The notes beneath the pieces were generated by a model. The model did not search any database. It was not told where the DNA came from and saw nothing but the letters and a program-made list of their open reading frames with translations. Of a stretch of 64,000 nt of DNA, positions 53,181 through 62,812 are shown in pieces. This DNA comes from Cohnella mopanensis (lineage in GTDB: Bacteria > Bacillota > Bacilli > Paenibacillales > Paenibacillaceae), in assembly GCF_022352055.1 (NCBI RefSeq), contig NZ_JAKRWM010000015.1:62001-126000 (forward strand), read 5' to 3'. The position numbers and the translations under genes were made by a program. Each line of letters opens with the position of its first letter. The first letter of the stretch is position 1.

Positions 53181-56100
53181 ATGTGCGATTTCGTTCATCT
53201 TCACGTCCATAGCGAATACAGCTTGCTTGATGGCGCGGCTCGCATCAAGGAGATGGCGGCCAGGGCGGCCGAGCTTGGCATGTCATCGCTAGCCCTTACG
53301 GATCACGGCGTTATGTACGGCGCTATTCCTTTCTATAAAGCATGCTTAGAGCACGGAATCAAACCGATAATCGGCATGGAAGCCTACATCACGGCAGGCT
53401 CCAGACATGACAAGCAATCGCGCAAGGATCAACCGACTTATCACCTTACTTTGCTAGCCAAGAACGAGACGGGTTATCGGAACTTAATGAAATTGACCTC
53501 GATCGGGCACTTGGAAGGCTTCTATTATCGTCCGCGCATCGATTTCGAAGCGTTAACGGCACATGCCGAAGGGCTTATCTGTCTGAGCGGCTGCATGAGC
53601 AGCGAATTGTCCCGCCAGTTAATGGACGACAATGCGGACGCGGCGAAAGCGACTGCGATTCGTTATCGGGATTTGTTCGGCGACGATTATTACTTGGAAA
53701 TTCAGGATCATGGGATTCTGGACCAGAAGAAGATTACGGCAGGCGTTCTCAAGCTATCCGAGGAGTTAGGCATTCCGTTAGCCGCAACGAACGATTCGCA
53801 CTACATCTGCGAGGATGATAACTCCTTGCAAGACGTGCTTATGTGCATCGGAACCGGTAAGACGGTCGACGATCCGGACAGGTTCAAGATTACGACGAAC
53901 CAACTGTTCCTTAAGAGCGGAGAAGAAATGTCCGCCTTGTTCCGCCATGTCCCGGAGGCGATAGCCAACACGGTGAAAATCGCGGATAGCTGCTCCCTAG
54001 AGCTTGAGTTCGGCAAACACATTTTGCCGGCGTTTAATCCGCTGCCGGAGGGGAATTCGGCTGCGCAATATTTGCGCGAGCTGTGCTTGGAAGGCTTGCG
54101 GGAGAGGTTCGAGGGGCAGCAGGAATGGCTGGATCCCGATTATCGCTTGAAAGCGGAGGAGCGACTGCGTTACGAGCTGCGCGTCATCGGCGAGATGGGG
54201 TTCGACGATTATTTTCTGATCGTGTGGGATTTCATCCGTTATGCGCATGAGCATGGCATCGTGACGGGGCCGGGACGCGGTTCCTCGGCGGGAAGCCTGG
54301 TTGCGTACGTATTGAAAATAACCGACGTAGATCCGCTTAAGCACAAGCTGCTATTCGAACGGTTTCTTAATCCGGAACGGGTCAGCATGCCCGATATCGA
54401 TATCGACTTTAGCGACGAACGGCGCGACGAAGTTATTCGTTACGTCGTGGAGAAGTACGGATCGGAGCATGTCGCGCAGATCATCACATTCGGAACGTTG
54501 GCGGCTCGCGCGGCGGTGCGGGATGTGGGCCGGGTGCTCAATTTACCCTACGGTGAAGTGGATAAGACAGCCAAGCTCATTCCGGGCATGCCGGGCATGT
54601 CGATCGAGCGGGCGATGAAGGAAAACGCGGAATTCCGGGCATTGGCGGAAGGGACTTCCGGGGCGGCCGAGCTGATCGCGATGGCTCGGAGGGTAGAGGG
54701 GATGCCGCGCCATGCCTCTACCCATGCGGCAGGAGTCGTCATCTCCTCCGATCCGCTGACGGATTACGTTCCTCTTCAAGAAGGAACCGATGGCGTTCCG
54801 TTAACCCAATATTCGATGGAGAACCTAGAAGCCGTCGGGTTACTTAAAATGGATTTTCTCGGTTTGCGCACCTTGTCCATCATTGAGCGTTCATTGGCTT
54901 CCATTAAGGAGCAAACCGGACGCGAGTTACGGTGGGAGGAAGTTTCCTACGAAGACAGTGCGACTTATGAGCTCATGGGACGCGGAGAAACGACTGGGAT
55001 TTTCCAGCTCGAATCTACGGGAATGCGCAGGGTGCTTAAGGAGATGAAGCCGTCCTCGTTCGAGGACATCGTCTCCGCGGTCGCGCTATACAGGCCGGGA
55101 CCGATGGAGTTCATTCCGCAGTTCATTCGGGCGAAACACGGCTTGGTCGAAGTGGAATACCCGCATCCGAATCTCGAACCGATTCTATCGGATACGTACG
55201 GAATTATCGTCTATCAGGAGCAGATCATGCAGATTGCTTCTACGATGGCGGGATTTACATTGGGCGAAGCGGATTTGCTGCGGCGCGCGGTGAGCAAGAA
55301 GAAGCGGGAAGTACTAGATGAGCAACGAAAGTTTTTTGTCCGCGGTAGCTTGAAGATGGGGTATTCTGAAGCGGAATCTAACGGGGTGTACGACCTGATC
55401 GTTCGCTTCGCGGATTACGGCTTCTGCCGGGCGCATGCGGCGGCTTACGCGGTGTTGGCGTTCCAGACGGCGTACTTGAAAGCCCACTATCCGGTCGCGT
55501 TCATGGCCTCCATGCTGACGGCGGTCGTCGGCAACCAGCGCAAGACGGCGGAATACGTGGACGAGTGCCGGAGGATGGGTATCGAGGTGCTGAAGCCCGA
55601 CGTAAACGAGAGCGGCGTTTTGTTTACTCCGTTATCGTCCGCTGCAAGCGAGTCGGGCAAGGAAGCGATTCGTTTCGGCCTTGCCGGTGTGAAGAATGTT
55701 GGCACTCAAGCGATCGACAGCATAATAAAGGAACGGCGGGAGAGCCCGTTCGAGAGCTTAAGCGATTTCTGCAGGCGCGTGGATTCGCGCGTGTGCAACA
55801 AGCGGGTCATCGAATCGCTCGTGCAAGCCGGCGCGCTCGAATCTCTACCGGGCCATCGGTCGCAGCAGCTTGCTGCGTTAGAGCCCACTATTGCGGCTGC
55901 GGCGTTATGGCGCAAGGAACGGGAAGAGCTGCAGATCGAGCTGTTCGACTTCGAGGAATCCCCCGATTGGAATGTGGATCTTCCTAACGTTCCGCCCTAC
56001 ACCCAGACGCAAATGCTGGAATTGGAAAGAGATTTGATGGGTTTATATTTGTCCGGACACCCACTGGACGCATTCGATGAGCTGATGGATGAACTGAAGT

Positions 56101-56801
56101 TCGACCGGTTGGTCGATATCGGGGAAATGGCGGACGGGGCGACCGTGTTTACGGCGGGAATGATCGTATCGCATAAGCCGTTCGTCACGCGTAAAGGGCA
56201 AGCGATGGCGTTCCTCGAAATCGAAGACCGGATTATGGGAGCGGAGCTTGTCGCCTTTCCAACGGTTTGGGCGAAAGCGGCATCCATCGTTAAGAAAGGT
56301 TCGCTTGTATTCGTTCGTGCGAAGGTGCAGCTCGGGGACGAAGATTACAAGCTTCTCGCGGACGATATATTACCGCTTGATAGCGCGGATCTGAATCAGC
56401 AGGTGGAGAGGTTGCGCCGAATAAGTCAACCGGCTCGTTCGAACGGCGGCTACGCGGGCAGAAGCGGGAGTTCGTCCGCAGCTACAGCACCCGTTGCCAG
56501 GACATCCAATGCGTACGGGACAAAGGCACCAGCTTCACCAAGCTTGGCGAGTGCACCAGCGAGTAGCGGGAAGGCCGAGCGGGTATATATCCGCATCGAC
56601 GAACCGCATGAGCAACCGGCAACGCTTATCCGCCTAAAGCTATTGCTTAAGGCGCATCCTGGCGAGCTGGCTACCGTGCTGCGATATGAGCGGGAAAGAC
56701 GTACCGTCGCGCTAAGCGACGAATACAAGGTCCATCCAGCGCCGGAGCTTGTATCCGAGATGGAGAAGCTACTAGGTGAGGGAAGCATTAAAGTAAAATA
56801 A
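53181..56801 (+). CDS. dnaE: DNA polymerase III alpha subunit DnaE
   Basis: A 1,206-aa replicative polymerase. The PHP domain opens with [15 protein letters not shown] (residues 4-18). The polymerase core has the fingers/palm motifs [14 protein letters not shown] and [15 protein letters not shown], which carries the catalytic aspartates. [25 protein letters not shown], the beta-clamp binding region and an OB-fold (about 1000-1080) follow. It elongates primers and cooperates with PolC in Firmicutes. The start at 53181 has AAGAAGGGA upstream; the longer frame to 53091 overlaps the ytrH promoter. The C-terminal ~100 residues include a low-complexity Ser/Ala/Pro linker. Confidence 0.95.
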   Translation: MCDFVHLHVHSEYSLLDGAARIKEMAARAAELGMSSLALTDHGVMYGAIPFYKACLEHGIKPIIGMEAYITAGSRHDKQSRKDQPTYHLTLLAKNETGYRNLMKLTSIGHLEGFYYRPRIDFEALTAHAEGLICLSGCMSSELSRQLMDDNADAAKATAIRYRDLFGDDYYLEIQDHGILDQKKITAGVLKLSEELGIPLAATNDSHYICEDDNSLQDVLMCIGTGKTVDDPDRFKITTNQLFLKSGEEMSALFRHVPEAIANTVKIADSCSLELEFGKHILPAFNPLPEGNSAAQYLRELCLEGLRERFEGQQEWLDPDYRLKAEERLRYELRVIGEMGFDDYFLIVWDFIRYAHEHGIVTGPGRGSSAGSLVAYVLKITDVDPLKHKLLFERFLNPERVSMPDIDIDFSDERRDEVIRYVVEKYGSEHVAQIITFGTLAARAAVRDVGRVLNLPYGEVDKTAKLIPGMPGMSIERAMKENAEFRALAEGTSGAAELIAMARRVEGMPRHASTHAAGVVISSDPLTDYVPLQEGTDGVPLTQYSMENLEAVGLLKMDFLGLRTLSIIERSLASIKEQTGRELRWEEVSYEDSATYELMGRGETTGIFQLESTGMRRVLKEMKPSSFEDIVSAVALYRPGPMEFIPQFIRAKHGLVEVEYPHPNLEPILSDTYGIIVYQEQIMQIASTMAGFTLGEADLLRRAVSKKKREVLDEQRKFFVRGSLKMGYSEAESNGVYDLIVRFADYGFCRAHAAAYAVLAFQTAYLKAHYPVAFMASMLTAVVGNQRKTAEYVDECRRMGIEVLKPDVNESGVLFTPLSSAASESGKEAIRFGLAGVKNVGTQAIDSIIKERRESPFESLSDFCRRVDSRVCNKRVIESLVQAGALESLPGHRSQQLAALEPTIAAAALWRKEREELQIELFDFEESPDWNVDLPNVPPYTQTQMLELERDLMGLYLSGHPLDAFDELMDELKFDRLVDIGEMADGATVFTAGMIVSHKPFVTRKGQAMAFLEIEDRIMGAELVAFPTVWAKAASIVKKGSLVFVRAKVQLGDEDYKLLADDILPLDSADLNQQVERLRRISQPARSNGGYAGRSGSSSAATAPVARTSNAYGTKAPASPSLASAPASSGKAERVYIRIDEPHEQPATLIRLKLLLKAHPGELATVLRYERERRTVALSDEYKVHPAPELVSEMEKLLGEGSIKVK

Positions 56802-56856
56802 AATAAAAGACAGGGTGCAAAGGCATGTTCAACAACCCTAGATGGAGAAACAGACG

Positions 56857-57609
56857 ATGGCATTGATTCAGTGCGATTTTATATCGGAGACGCTCGGTAT
56901 CTCCACTTCTATGAACGTCATTTTGCCGCAAGGGCAAATAAATAGACCGTTTCAGACCTTATACCTTCTTCATGGGCTTTCGGACGACCACACGGGTTGG
57001 TGCCGTCGGACCTCAATCGAGCGTTATGCGGATAATCAAGGCATCGCTGTCGTGATGCCTGCCGTGAACCGTAGCTTCTATGCCGATATGAGCCGCGGCG
57101 CGAAGTACTGGACTTTCATAAGCGAAGAGCTGCCGCGGTTGGCTCGCTCCTTCTTCCCCTTGTCCGATAGGCGCGAGGACAATTTCGTAGCCGGACTGTC
57201 CATGGGCGGATATGGCGCGATGAAACTGGCCTTATCGTTCCCCGATCGTTACGCCGCGGCCGCGAGCTTGTCCGGCTCCGTAGACATTAGCCGGCTAGCG
57301 GCCGAAGAATACGGCGGCGATATGTGGAATATATTCAGCGATCCCGCTAAGGTTTCGGGATCGTCTGCAGATTTGTTTGCGCTCGCTGATCTTGCGGCTC
57401 TTGCAGCAGGAGACGGGCTGGTACCGATGTTATATCAGTGCTGCGGAACGGAAGACTTCTTATATGAAGACAACGTCCGGTTTCGCGATCATTGCCGGCA
57501 GCTAGGGCTTCCGGTGACGTATGAGGAAGAGCATGGAAATCACGATTGGAGCTACTGGGATCATAAAATCGCGCGGGTGCTAGAATGGCTTCCGATAAAG
57601 CGCGATTAA
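56857..57609 (+). CDS. Esterase D / S-formylglutathione hydrolase-like esterase
   Basis: A 250-aa alpha/beta-hydrolase of the EstA/esterase D group. The nucleophile is the serine in GLSMGGYG, the oxyanion segment is [12 protein letters not shown] and the likely catalytic histidine is in HGNHDW near residue 228. Known members hydrolyse short acyl esters; some are cinnamoyl or acetyl-sugar esterases. The ATG at 56857 has GGAG nine bases upstream; the ATG at 56842 overlaps it. It occupies the place of the malic enzyme gene in Bacillus, between dnaE and accD. Confidence 0.85.
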   Translation: MALIQCDFISETLGISTSMNVILPQGQINRPFQTLYLLHGLSDDHTGWCRRTSIERYADNQGIAVVMPAVNRSFYADMSRGAKYWTFISEELPRLARSFFPLSDRREDNFVAGLSMGGYGAMKLALSFPDRYAAAASLSGSVDISRLAAEEYGGDMWNIFSDPAKVSGSSADLFALADLAALAAGDGLVPMLYQCCGTEDFLYEDNVRFRDHCRQLGLPVTYEEEHGNHDWSYWDHKIARVLEWLPIKRD

Positions 57610-57660
57610 TGGCTTACGTTCCTCCGATCCGTGCGCGCTAGGGCAACTGACGTTGTTTGG

Positions 57661-57690
57661 TTGCTAGTCTTGCGGCATCTGTGCTATGAT
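57661..57690 (+). promoter_or_regulatory. Probable promoter before the small gene and accDA
   Basis: TTGCTA (57661-57666), an 18-base spacer and TATGAT (57685-57690). Confidence 0.45.
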
Positions 57691-57771
57691 TTCCTTATTG
57701 CTTATTGAGGTTGTTCATTCGATTAATTCATCTATTCCAATGAATGTCTAAGAAACTGGGGGTACCGCTTC

Positions 57772-57960
57772 ATGTGGACGGTCATCTACATCGCACCGAC
57801 CGCTAAGATTGCCGAACGAATTCAGAAGCGTCTAACCGATGAAGGATTTCTCGTACAGGTACGCCCCATCAATCTTACTAAACCGCAGTATGAAATATTG
57901 GTGCCATCTGGCGAAGTGCGGGAAGTACAAGAGGTATTAGGCAGCATTCTGCATCTGTAA
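57772..57960 (+). CDS. Conserved small protein upstream of accD (62 aa)
   Basis: The sequence MWTVIYIAPTAKIAERIQKR and YEILVPSGEVREVQEVLGSI give a compact alpha/beta fold resembling DUF2007-like or ferredoxin-fold signal-transducing proteins. Proteins of this kind are common before accD in Firmicutes. No cysteines or membrane segment. CTGGGGGTA precedes the ATG. It lies 56 bases before accD and is probably in the same transcript. Its function is unknown. Confidence 0.75.
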   Translation: MWTVIYIAPTAKIAERIQKRLTDEGFLVQVRPINLTKPQYEILVPSGEVREVQEVLGSILHL

Positions 57961-58016
57961 TTCAGTACGATACCCAAAGCTTGACGGTCCCCATATATCG
58001 CTTGTGAGGTGTCGCA

Positions 58017-58883
58017 GTGTTCAAGGATCTATTTCAGAAGAAAAAATATGCCGTCGTTCCCTCGGAACGTACGAAGAGGGATATTCCCGAAGGCTTGATG
58101 AACCGTTGCCCGAAATGCGGTACGATTCAATTCAGCAAAGAGCTGGAGAAAAACCTTAAAGTTTGTTCGACATGCGGACATCATTTCCGCCTGAACGCCT
58201 GGGAGCGCATCGCGATGACGCTCGATGAGGGGCGTCTTTTTGAGATTGACGAAGATCTGATCTCCGAGGATCCGCTTCAATTCCCTGGTTACGCCGCGAA
58301 GCTGGAACAGCAGAAAGCAAGTTCCGGGTTGAAGGATGCGGTCATTACCGGAGAAGGCGAGATCGGTGGATTTGGCGTCGTGATCGGCGTCATGAGTTTT
58401 GATTTCTTCAGTGGCAGCATGGGCTCCGTCGTAGGCGAGAAAGTGACGCGCGCTATCGAGAAAGCTACGGAAAAACAGTTGCCGCTCGTCTTTTTCTCCA
58501 CCTCGGGCGGAGCAAGGATGCAAGAGAGCATTCTAAGTCTGATGCAAATGGCCAAAACAAGCGCGGCGCTTGCGAAGTTCCAAGAACAAGGGGGCTTGTT
58601 TATCTCCGTGTTCACGGATCCGACCTTAGGCGGCGTATCGGCCAGTTTTGCTAGCTTAGGTGATTACATCTTAGCCGAACCGGGCGCTATCGTTGGTTTT
58701 GCCGGGCGTATCGTCATTGAACAGACGATTCGCCAGAAGCTGCCGGATAATTTCCAGACAGCTGAATTCAACTTGAAGCATGGCCAATTGGACAAAGTCG
58801 TGCATCGCAAAGAAATGAAAGCGATGCTGACTAAGTTGCTAGACATGCACGCGGGGAAAGGAGAGCCGGCCGATGTCCAGTGA
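58017..58883 (+). CDS. accD: Acetyl-CoA carboxylase carboxyltransferase subunit beta
   Basis: A 288-aa subunit. The zinc ribbon C-P-K-C-G at residues 32-36 and C-S-T-C-G at about 51-55 precedes the crotonase-like carboxyltransferase fold ([50 protein letters not shown]). With AccA it transfers carboxyl from biotin-BCCP to acetyl-CoA to form malonyl-CoA. The GTG start is six bases after GAGGT. It overlaps accA by 11 bases, so both are made in equal amounts. Confidence 0.97.
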   Translation: MFKDLFQKKKYAVVPSERTKRDIPEGLMNRCPKCGTIQFSKELEKNLKVCSTCGHHFRLNAWERIAMTLDEGRLFEIDEDLISEDPLQFPGYAAKLEQQKASSGLKDAVITGEGEIGGFGVVIGVMSFDFFSGSMGSVVGEKVTRAIEKATEKQLPLVFFSTSGGARMQESILSLMQMAKTSAALAKFQEQGGLFISVFTDPTLGGVSASFASLGDYILAEPGAIVGFAGRIVIEQTIRQKLPDNFQTAEFNLKHGQLDKVVHRKEMKAMLTKLLDMHAGKGEPADVQ

Positions 58884-59838
58884 ACTGCCCTTTGAGAGGC
58901 CGCTCGCCGAATTACGCAAAAAAATAGACGAGCTCAAGCATTTCGGAGCCGAGAAGCAAATTGATTTCACGGATGAGATCGGAAGGCTCGAAGAACGCTA
59001 CAAACAGCTTGAGACGGAGATCTACGATAATATGAGTGCGGCTCAGATTATGCACATGGCCCGCCATCATCAGCGTCCAACATCTCTGGATTACATAAAT
59101 CTTGTATTTACCGATTTTATCGAGCTTCACGGAGACCGGGTATTTGCAGATGATCTAGCGATTGTTGGAGGGCTCGCCAAGCTTAACGGCATTCCTGTCA
59201 CGGTAGTCGGTCACCAGCGAGGCAAGGATACGAAGGATAACATCCAGCGTTTCTTCGGCAGTCCTCATCCAGAGGGCTTCCGTAAGGCGTTGCGCTTCAT
59301 GCAGCAAGCGAATAAATTCGGACGTCCGATCATTACGTTCATCGACACAAAGGGCGCTTATCCCGGCAATACGGCGGAAGAACGCAACCAATCGGAAGCG
59401 ATCGCCCGCAATCTTCTGGAGATGGCAATCTTCGGTGTCCCGATCATCTGCGTCGTCATCGGAGAGGGCGGCAGCGGCGGCGCATTGGCGCTAGGCGTCG
59501 GCAACCGAGTGTTGATGCTGGAAAACGCGATCTATTCGGCGATTTCGCCTAACGGAGCCGCATCGATTCTGTGGAAGGACGCCTCCAAGGCGGACGAAGC
59601 AGCAGAAGCGATGAAAATCACCGCGAAGGATTTGCTCGAGTTCGGCATCATCGAAGATATTATTCCCGAGCCGCAAGGCGGGGCTCATCGCGATAAAGGA
59701 ATGCAAGCCGACGCGATCAGGGAAGCCGTATGGCGCCATTTGCAGGAGTTGCTGCAGATGACACCGGATCAATTGAGGGAAGACCGGTACCAGAAGTTCC
59801 GTAAAGTCGGGCGTTTCGGTACCGCAGAGCTTGAATAG
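58873..59838 (+). CDS. accA: Acetyl-CoA carboxylase carboxyltransferase subunit alpha
   Basis: A 321-aa subunit. The N-terminal helix pair is followed by the crotonase fold, with [33 protein letters not shown], the oxyanion glycines [15 protein letters not shown] and [15 protein letters not shown]. It forms the alpha2-beta2 carboxyltransferase with AccD. GGGGAAAGGAG precedes the ATG. In Bacillus, pfkA usually follows it; here pyruvate kinase does, 48 bases later. Confidence 0.97.
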   Translation: MSSELPFERPLAELRKKIDELKHFGAEKQIDFTDEIGRLEERYKQLETEIYDNMSAAQIMHMARHHQRPTSLDYINLVFTDFIELHGDRVFADDLAIVGGLAKLNGIPVTVVGHQRGKDTKDNIQRFFGSPHPEGFRKALRFMQQANKFGRPIITFIDTKGAYPGNTAEERNQSEAIARNLLEMAIFGVPIICVVIGEGGSGGALALGVGNRVLMLENAIYSAISPNGAASILWKDASKADEAAEAMKITAKDLLEFGIIEDIIPEPQGGAHRDKGMQADAIREAVWRHLQELLQMTPDQLREDRYQKFRKVGRFGTAELE

Positions 59839-59886
59839 CTCTATATAAATGCGACCTTGGATAGATAAACGGAGGAAAAAGAAATC

Positions 59887-61641
59887 ATGCGTAAAACAAA
59901 AATTGTGTGCACGATCGGTCCTGCCAGCGAGTCGTTGGAGAACATCAAGAAATTGATTACCGCTGGCATGAACGTCGCCCGTCTGAACTTCTCTCACGGG
60001 GACTTCGAAGAGCACGGAAACCGGATGAAAACGATTCGCCAAGCTTGCCAAGAATTGAACAAAACGGTTGCGATTTTGCTGGATACGAAAGGCCCCGAGA
60101 TTCGCTTGGGCAAATTGAAGGAAGAGCCGATCGAGCTTGTTCAAGGCGAATTCATTACCTTGACGACGGAAGAAATCCTGGGCGATATCAACCGCGTTCC
60201 GATTACGTATAAGGAATTGCCAGGCGATATCAGCGTTGGTTCGACGATCCTCATCGACGATGGCTTGATCGGATTAACGGTCTTGGACATCCAAGGTACG
60301 GAAATCAAATGCCAAATCGTCAACAGCGGCCAAATTAAGAGCAAAAAAGGCGTTAACGTTCCGGGTGTTGCAATCTCCATGCCAGGACTTACAGAAAAAG
60401 ATATCGGCGATATCAAGTTCGGAATCGAAATGGGCGTAGATTTCATTGCAGCGTCTTTCGTACGCCGCGCTAGCGACGTCCTCGAAATTCGTGAGCTTCT
60501 TGAGCGCCATGATGCTCGTTATATCCAAATCATCTCCAAAATCGAGAACCAACAAGGCGTTGACAACCTCGATGAAATTTTAGAAGTTTCCGACGGGCTA
60601 ATGGTTGCTCGTGGAGACCTCGGCGTAGAAATTCCGGCTGAAGAAGTTCCTCTCGCTCAGAAGCTGATGATCGAGAAATGCAACCGTGTGGGCAAGCCGG
60701 TCATTACGGCTACGCAAATGCTAGATTCCATGCAACGTAATCCGCGCCCTACTCGCGCGGAAGCTTCCGACGTTGCGAACGCGATCTTCGACGGTACGGA
60801 TGCCATCATGCTTTCCGGCGAGACGGCTGCTGGTAAATATCCAGAGGAGTCGGTGCTCACGATGTCGCGCATTGCGGAGCGCGCAGAGTCCGCGCTGCAT
60901 TACCGTGAAATTTTCAAGAAACAAGCGAGAGCTCAACAAACTTCGGTAACGGAAGCGATCAGCCAAGCTGTGGCGAACTCCGCCTTGGATCTGGACGCGA
61001 GAGCGATCGTGACTTCAACGGAGAGCGGTTATACGGCTCGCATGATTTCGAAATACAAACCGAAATCTCCTATTATCGCGGTTACCCCTGTTGATCAAGT
61101 GCTTCGCCGTTTGCAACTCGTATGGGGCGTTGTACCGGTGAAAGGCGTGTCCGCGAAGACAACGGACGAAATGTTCGAAATCGCCGTTAAAGGCGCGTTG
61201 GAAACAGGCACCGTACGATTGGGAGATACGATCATTATTACCGCTGGCGTACCGGTAGGACGTTCCGGAACGACGAACCTGATCAAGATCCACAACGTTG
61301 GAGAATTGATCGCCAAAGGACAAGGAATCGGTTCGCAAAGCGCAACAGGCAAAATCGTAATCGCGAATTCTCCTGAAGAAGCTATCCGCAAGATGACGGC
61401 GGGAGCCATTCTCGTTGCGCCTTCGACGGACAAAGAATATATGCCTGCTTTCGAAAAAGCGGCGGCAGTGATTACGGAATGCGGCGGCATTACTTGCCAT
61501 GCGGCCGTAGTAGGTCTTAATCTCGGCATCCCGGTAATCGTTGGCGTTAACGACGCGATTAAGTTATTGAAGGATGAAATGGAAGTTACTTTGTATGCAG
61601 AGCATGGCGTTATCTACTCCGGCCAAGCTAAAGTCATGTAA
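59887..61641 (+). CDS. pyk: Pyruvate kinase with extra C-terminal domain
   Basis: A 584-aa enzyme that converts PEP and ADP to pyruvate and ATP. The core shows [13 protein letters not shown] at the start, [21 protein letters not shown], the catalytic-lysine strand IQIISKIEN and [12 protein letters not shown], and ATQMLDSM. The last ~110 residues form the phosphohistidine-like extra domain of Bacillus-type kinases ([21 protein letters not shown]), so the length exceeds the E. coli form. GGAGGAAAAAG precedes the ATG. A good terminator follows. It is highly conserved and codon use suggests strong expression. Confidence 0.97.
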   Translation: MRKTKIVCTIGPASESLENIKKLITAGMNVARLNFSHGDFEEHGNRMKTIRQACQELNKTVAILLDTKGPEIRLGKLKEEPIELVQGEFITLTTEEILGDINRVPITYKELPGDISVGSTILIDDGLIGLTVLDIQGTEIKCQIVNSGQIKSKKGVNVPGVAISMPGLTEKDIGDIKFGIEMGVDFIAASFVRRASDVLEIRELLERHDARYIQIISKIENQQGVDNLDEILEVSDGLMVARGDLGVEIPAEEVPLAQKLMIEKCNRVGKPVITATQMLDSMQRNPRPTRAEASDVANAIFDGTDAIMLSGETAAGKYPEESVLTMSRIAERAESALHYREIFKKQARAQQTSVTEAISQAVANSALDLDARAIVTSTESGYTARMISKYKPKSPIIAVTPVDQVLRRLQLVWGVVPVKGVSAKTTDEMFEIAVKGALETGTVRLGDTIIITAGVPVGRSGTTNLIKIHNVGELIAKGQGIGSQSATGKIVIANSPEEAIRKMTAGAILVAPSTDKEYMPAFEKAAAVITECGGITCHAAVVGLNLGIPVIVGVNDAIKLLKDEMEVTLYAEHGVIYSGQAKVM

Positions 61642-61663
61642 GTTCGTAACAATCGTATAGATG

Positions 61664-61695
61664 GATTCCCCGCAGCGTTGCTGTGGGGGATTTTT
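61664..61695 (+). terminator. Terminator of pyk
   Basis: ATTCCCCGCAGC pairs with GCTGTGGGGGAT around a three-base loop, followed by TTTTTA. It lies about 25 bases after the stop. Confidence 0.85.
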
Positions 61696-61747
61696 ATATC
61701 CGGACGTCATTTATTGAATGACTTATGTAGGAAGGGGGGAACACGAA

Positions 61748-62221
61748 ATGGGAAAATGGTTCTTATTTCCTCTGCGGGTAAGGTATCAGGAGACCGATCA
61801 GATGGGGGTCGTCTATCATGCGAACTATTTGAACTGGTTCGAGATCGGAAGAACGGAATGGGTACGACAAGCCGGAATAGCCTATAAAGAAATGGAAGGC
61901 CGGGGCTTGCTGCTGCCGGTCACGCATGTGGAGGCTTCATTTAAGCAGCCTGCGCTTTACGATGAATGGGTGACCGTGTGCACGCAGGTGGTCGAGATGA
62001 CGAGCATCCGCGTACGCTTCGAGACTCGAGTGCTAAGCGGGGATATGACGGCAAGCTTGGGTCTTTGCTTTGAAGGGGATGAACCGCCGGGAGATCTGCT
62101 CGTCCAGGGGGGCACGAAACACGTTTGGGTGAATAAAGAATGGAAGCCGGTTCGTTTCGCGCGAGAGGCTCCGGACTGGTATGATAAGATGGTAAGCCTC
62201 GCGGGAGATGTTATGAAGTAA
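61748..62221 (+). CDS. YbgC/4-hydroxybenzoyl-CoA-thioesterase-fold acyl-CoA thioesterase
   Basis: A 157-aa hot-dog protein. The active-site segment RYQETDQMGVVYHANYLNWFEIGRTEW near residues 12-38 holds the conserved aspartate (D16 or D18) and HANY. Members hydrolyse short or aromatic acyl-CoA esters and often act in a membrane-linked complex. The start at 61748 follows GGAAGGGGGG. It sits between pyk and fxsA, as in many Bacillales. It is unlikely to be linked to the region-1 ligases, which are 50 kb away. Confidence 0.88.
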   Translation: MGKWFLFPLRVRYQETDQMGVVYHANYLNWFEIGRTEWVRQAGIAYKEMEGRGLLLPVTHVEASFKQPALYDEWVTVCTQVVEMTSIRVRFETRVLSGDMTASLGLCFEGDEPPGDLLVQGGTKHVWVNKEWKPVRFAREAPDWYDKMVSLAGDVMK

Positions 62222-62245
62222 GGAATGCGGATGGAGGGAACGGAT

Positions 62246-62650
62246 ATGCAAAAGAAATTGTTGCCGGTGCTTGTCATCGCGATGCTTATCGAGATCTGGG
62301 GTATCTATATGATGGGACGCTGGATAGGCGGCTTCGCTACGTTCCTGCTAGTGATCGGGACGGCGATTCTCGGCGCATGGCTGATCAAGACGGAAGGTCG
62401 CAAAGTGTGGCAGCAAGCTCAAATGCAGATGCAGTCGGGTCAAGCTCCGGGCCATAAGCTATTGGAAGGGCTTTGCGTATTGGTCGGGGGGATCCTATTG
62501 ATCGTACCGGGCTTTATTACGGATATTATCGGCATTACGATGGTCATCCCCTTGACTCGCCCGATCTATCGGCTGTTTCTGTATCGATGGCTTGAGCGTT
62601 TAATTCGCAGCGGTAAATTCACGATATCCCGCGGACCGAACCGCTGGTAG
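62246..62650 (+). CDS. fxsA: FxsA family membrane protein
   Basis: A 134-aa protein with three or four hydrophobic segments: LLPVLVIAMLIEIWGIYMMG, FATFLLVIGTAILGAWLI and LLEGLCVLVGGILLIVPGFITDIIG, then PLTRPIYRLFLYRWLER. This matches FxsA, whose E. coli member affects exclusion of phage T7 in F-plasmid cells; its role in Firmicutes is not known. The ATG at 62246 is chosen since GGAGGGA lies six bases before it; upstream in-frame ATGs lack such a site. Confidence 0.88.
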   Translation: MQKKLLPVLVIAMLIEIWGIYMMGRWIGGFATFLLVIGTAILGAWLIKTEGRKVWQQAQMQMQSGQAPGHKLLEGLCVLVGGILLIVPGFITDIIGITMVIPLTRPIYRLFLYRWLERLIRSGKFTISRGPNRW

Positions 62651-62697
62651 CCGATAATTTATCATTTTCCGCAGTTTATGACGCGAATGATGTTCAT

Positions 62698-62747
62698 TTA
62701 ACCTAACGTTAACGATTCGTTGATGTTTAGTTTACAAATGACCAACA
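62698..62747 (+). promoter_or_regulatory. Pho-box-like direct repeat array and -10 of ppk
   Basis: Five hexamers are spaced exactly 11 bases apart: TTAACC (62698), TTAACG (62709), TTGATG (62720), TTTACA (62731) and CCAACA (62742). The PhoP box of Bacillus is TT(A/C/T)A(A/C)A repeated every 11 bases. A CATAAT -10 overlaps the last repeat (62746-62751). Three of five units match well. Confidence 0.6.
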
Positions 62748-62812
62748 TAATGAAAGAGACAAGTCATAAGATGTGGAAAAAGTCGCTTACAGGATGAACA
62801 GGGGGAAGCCGA

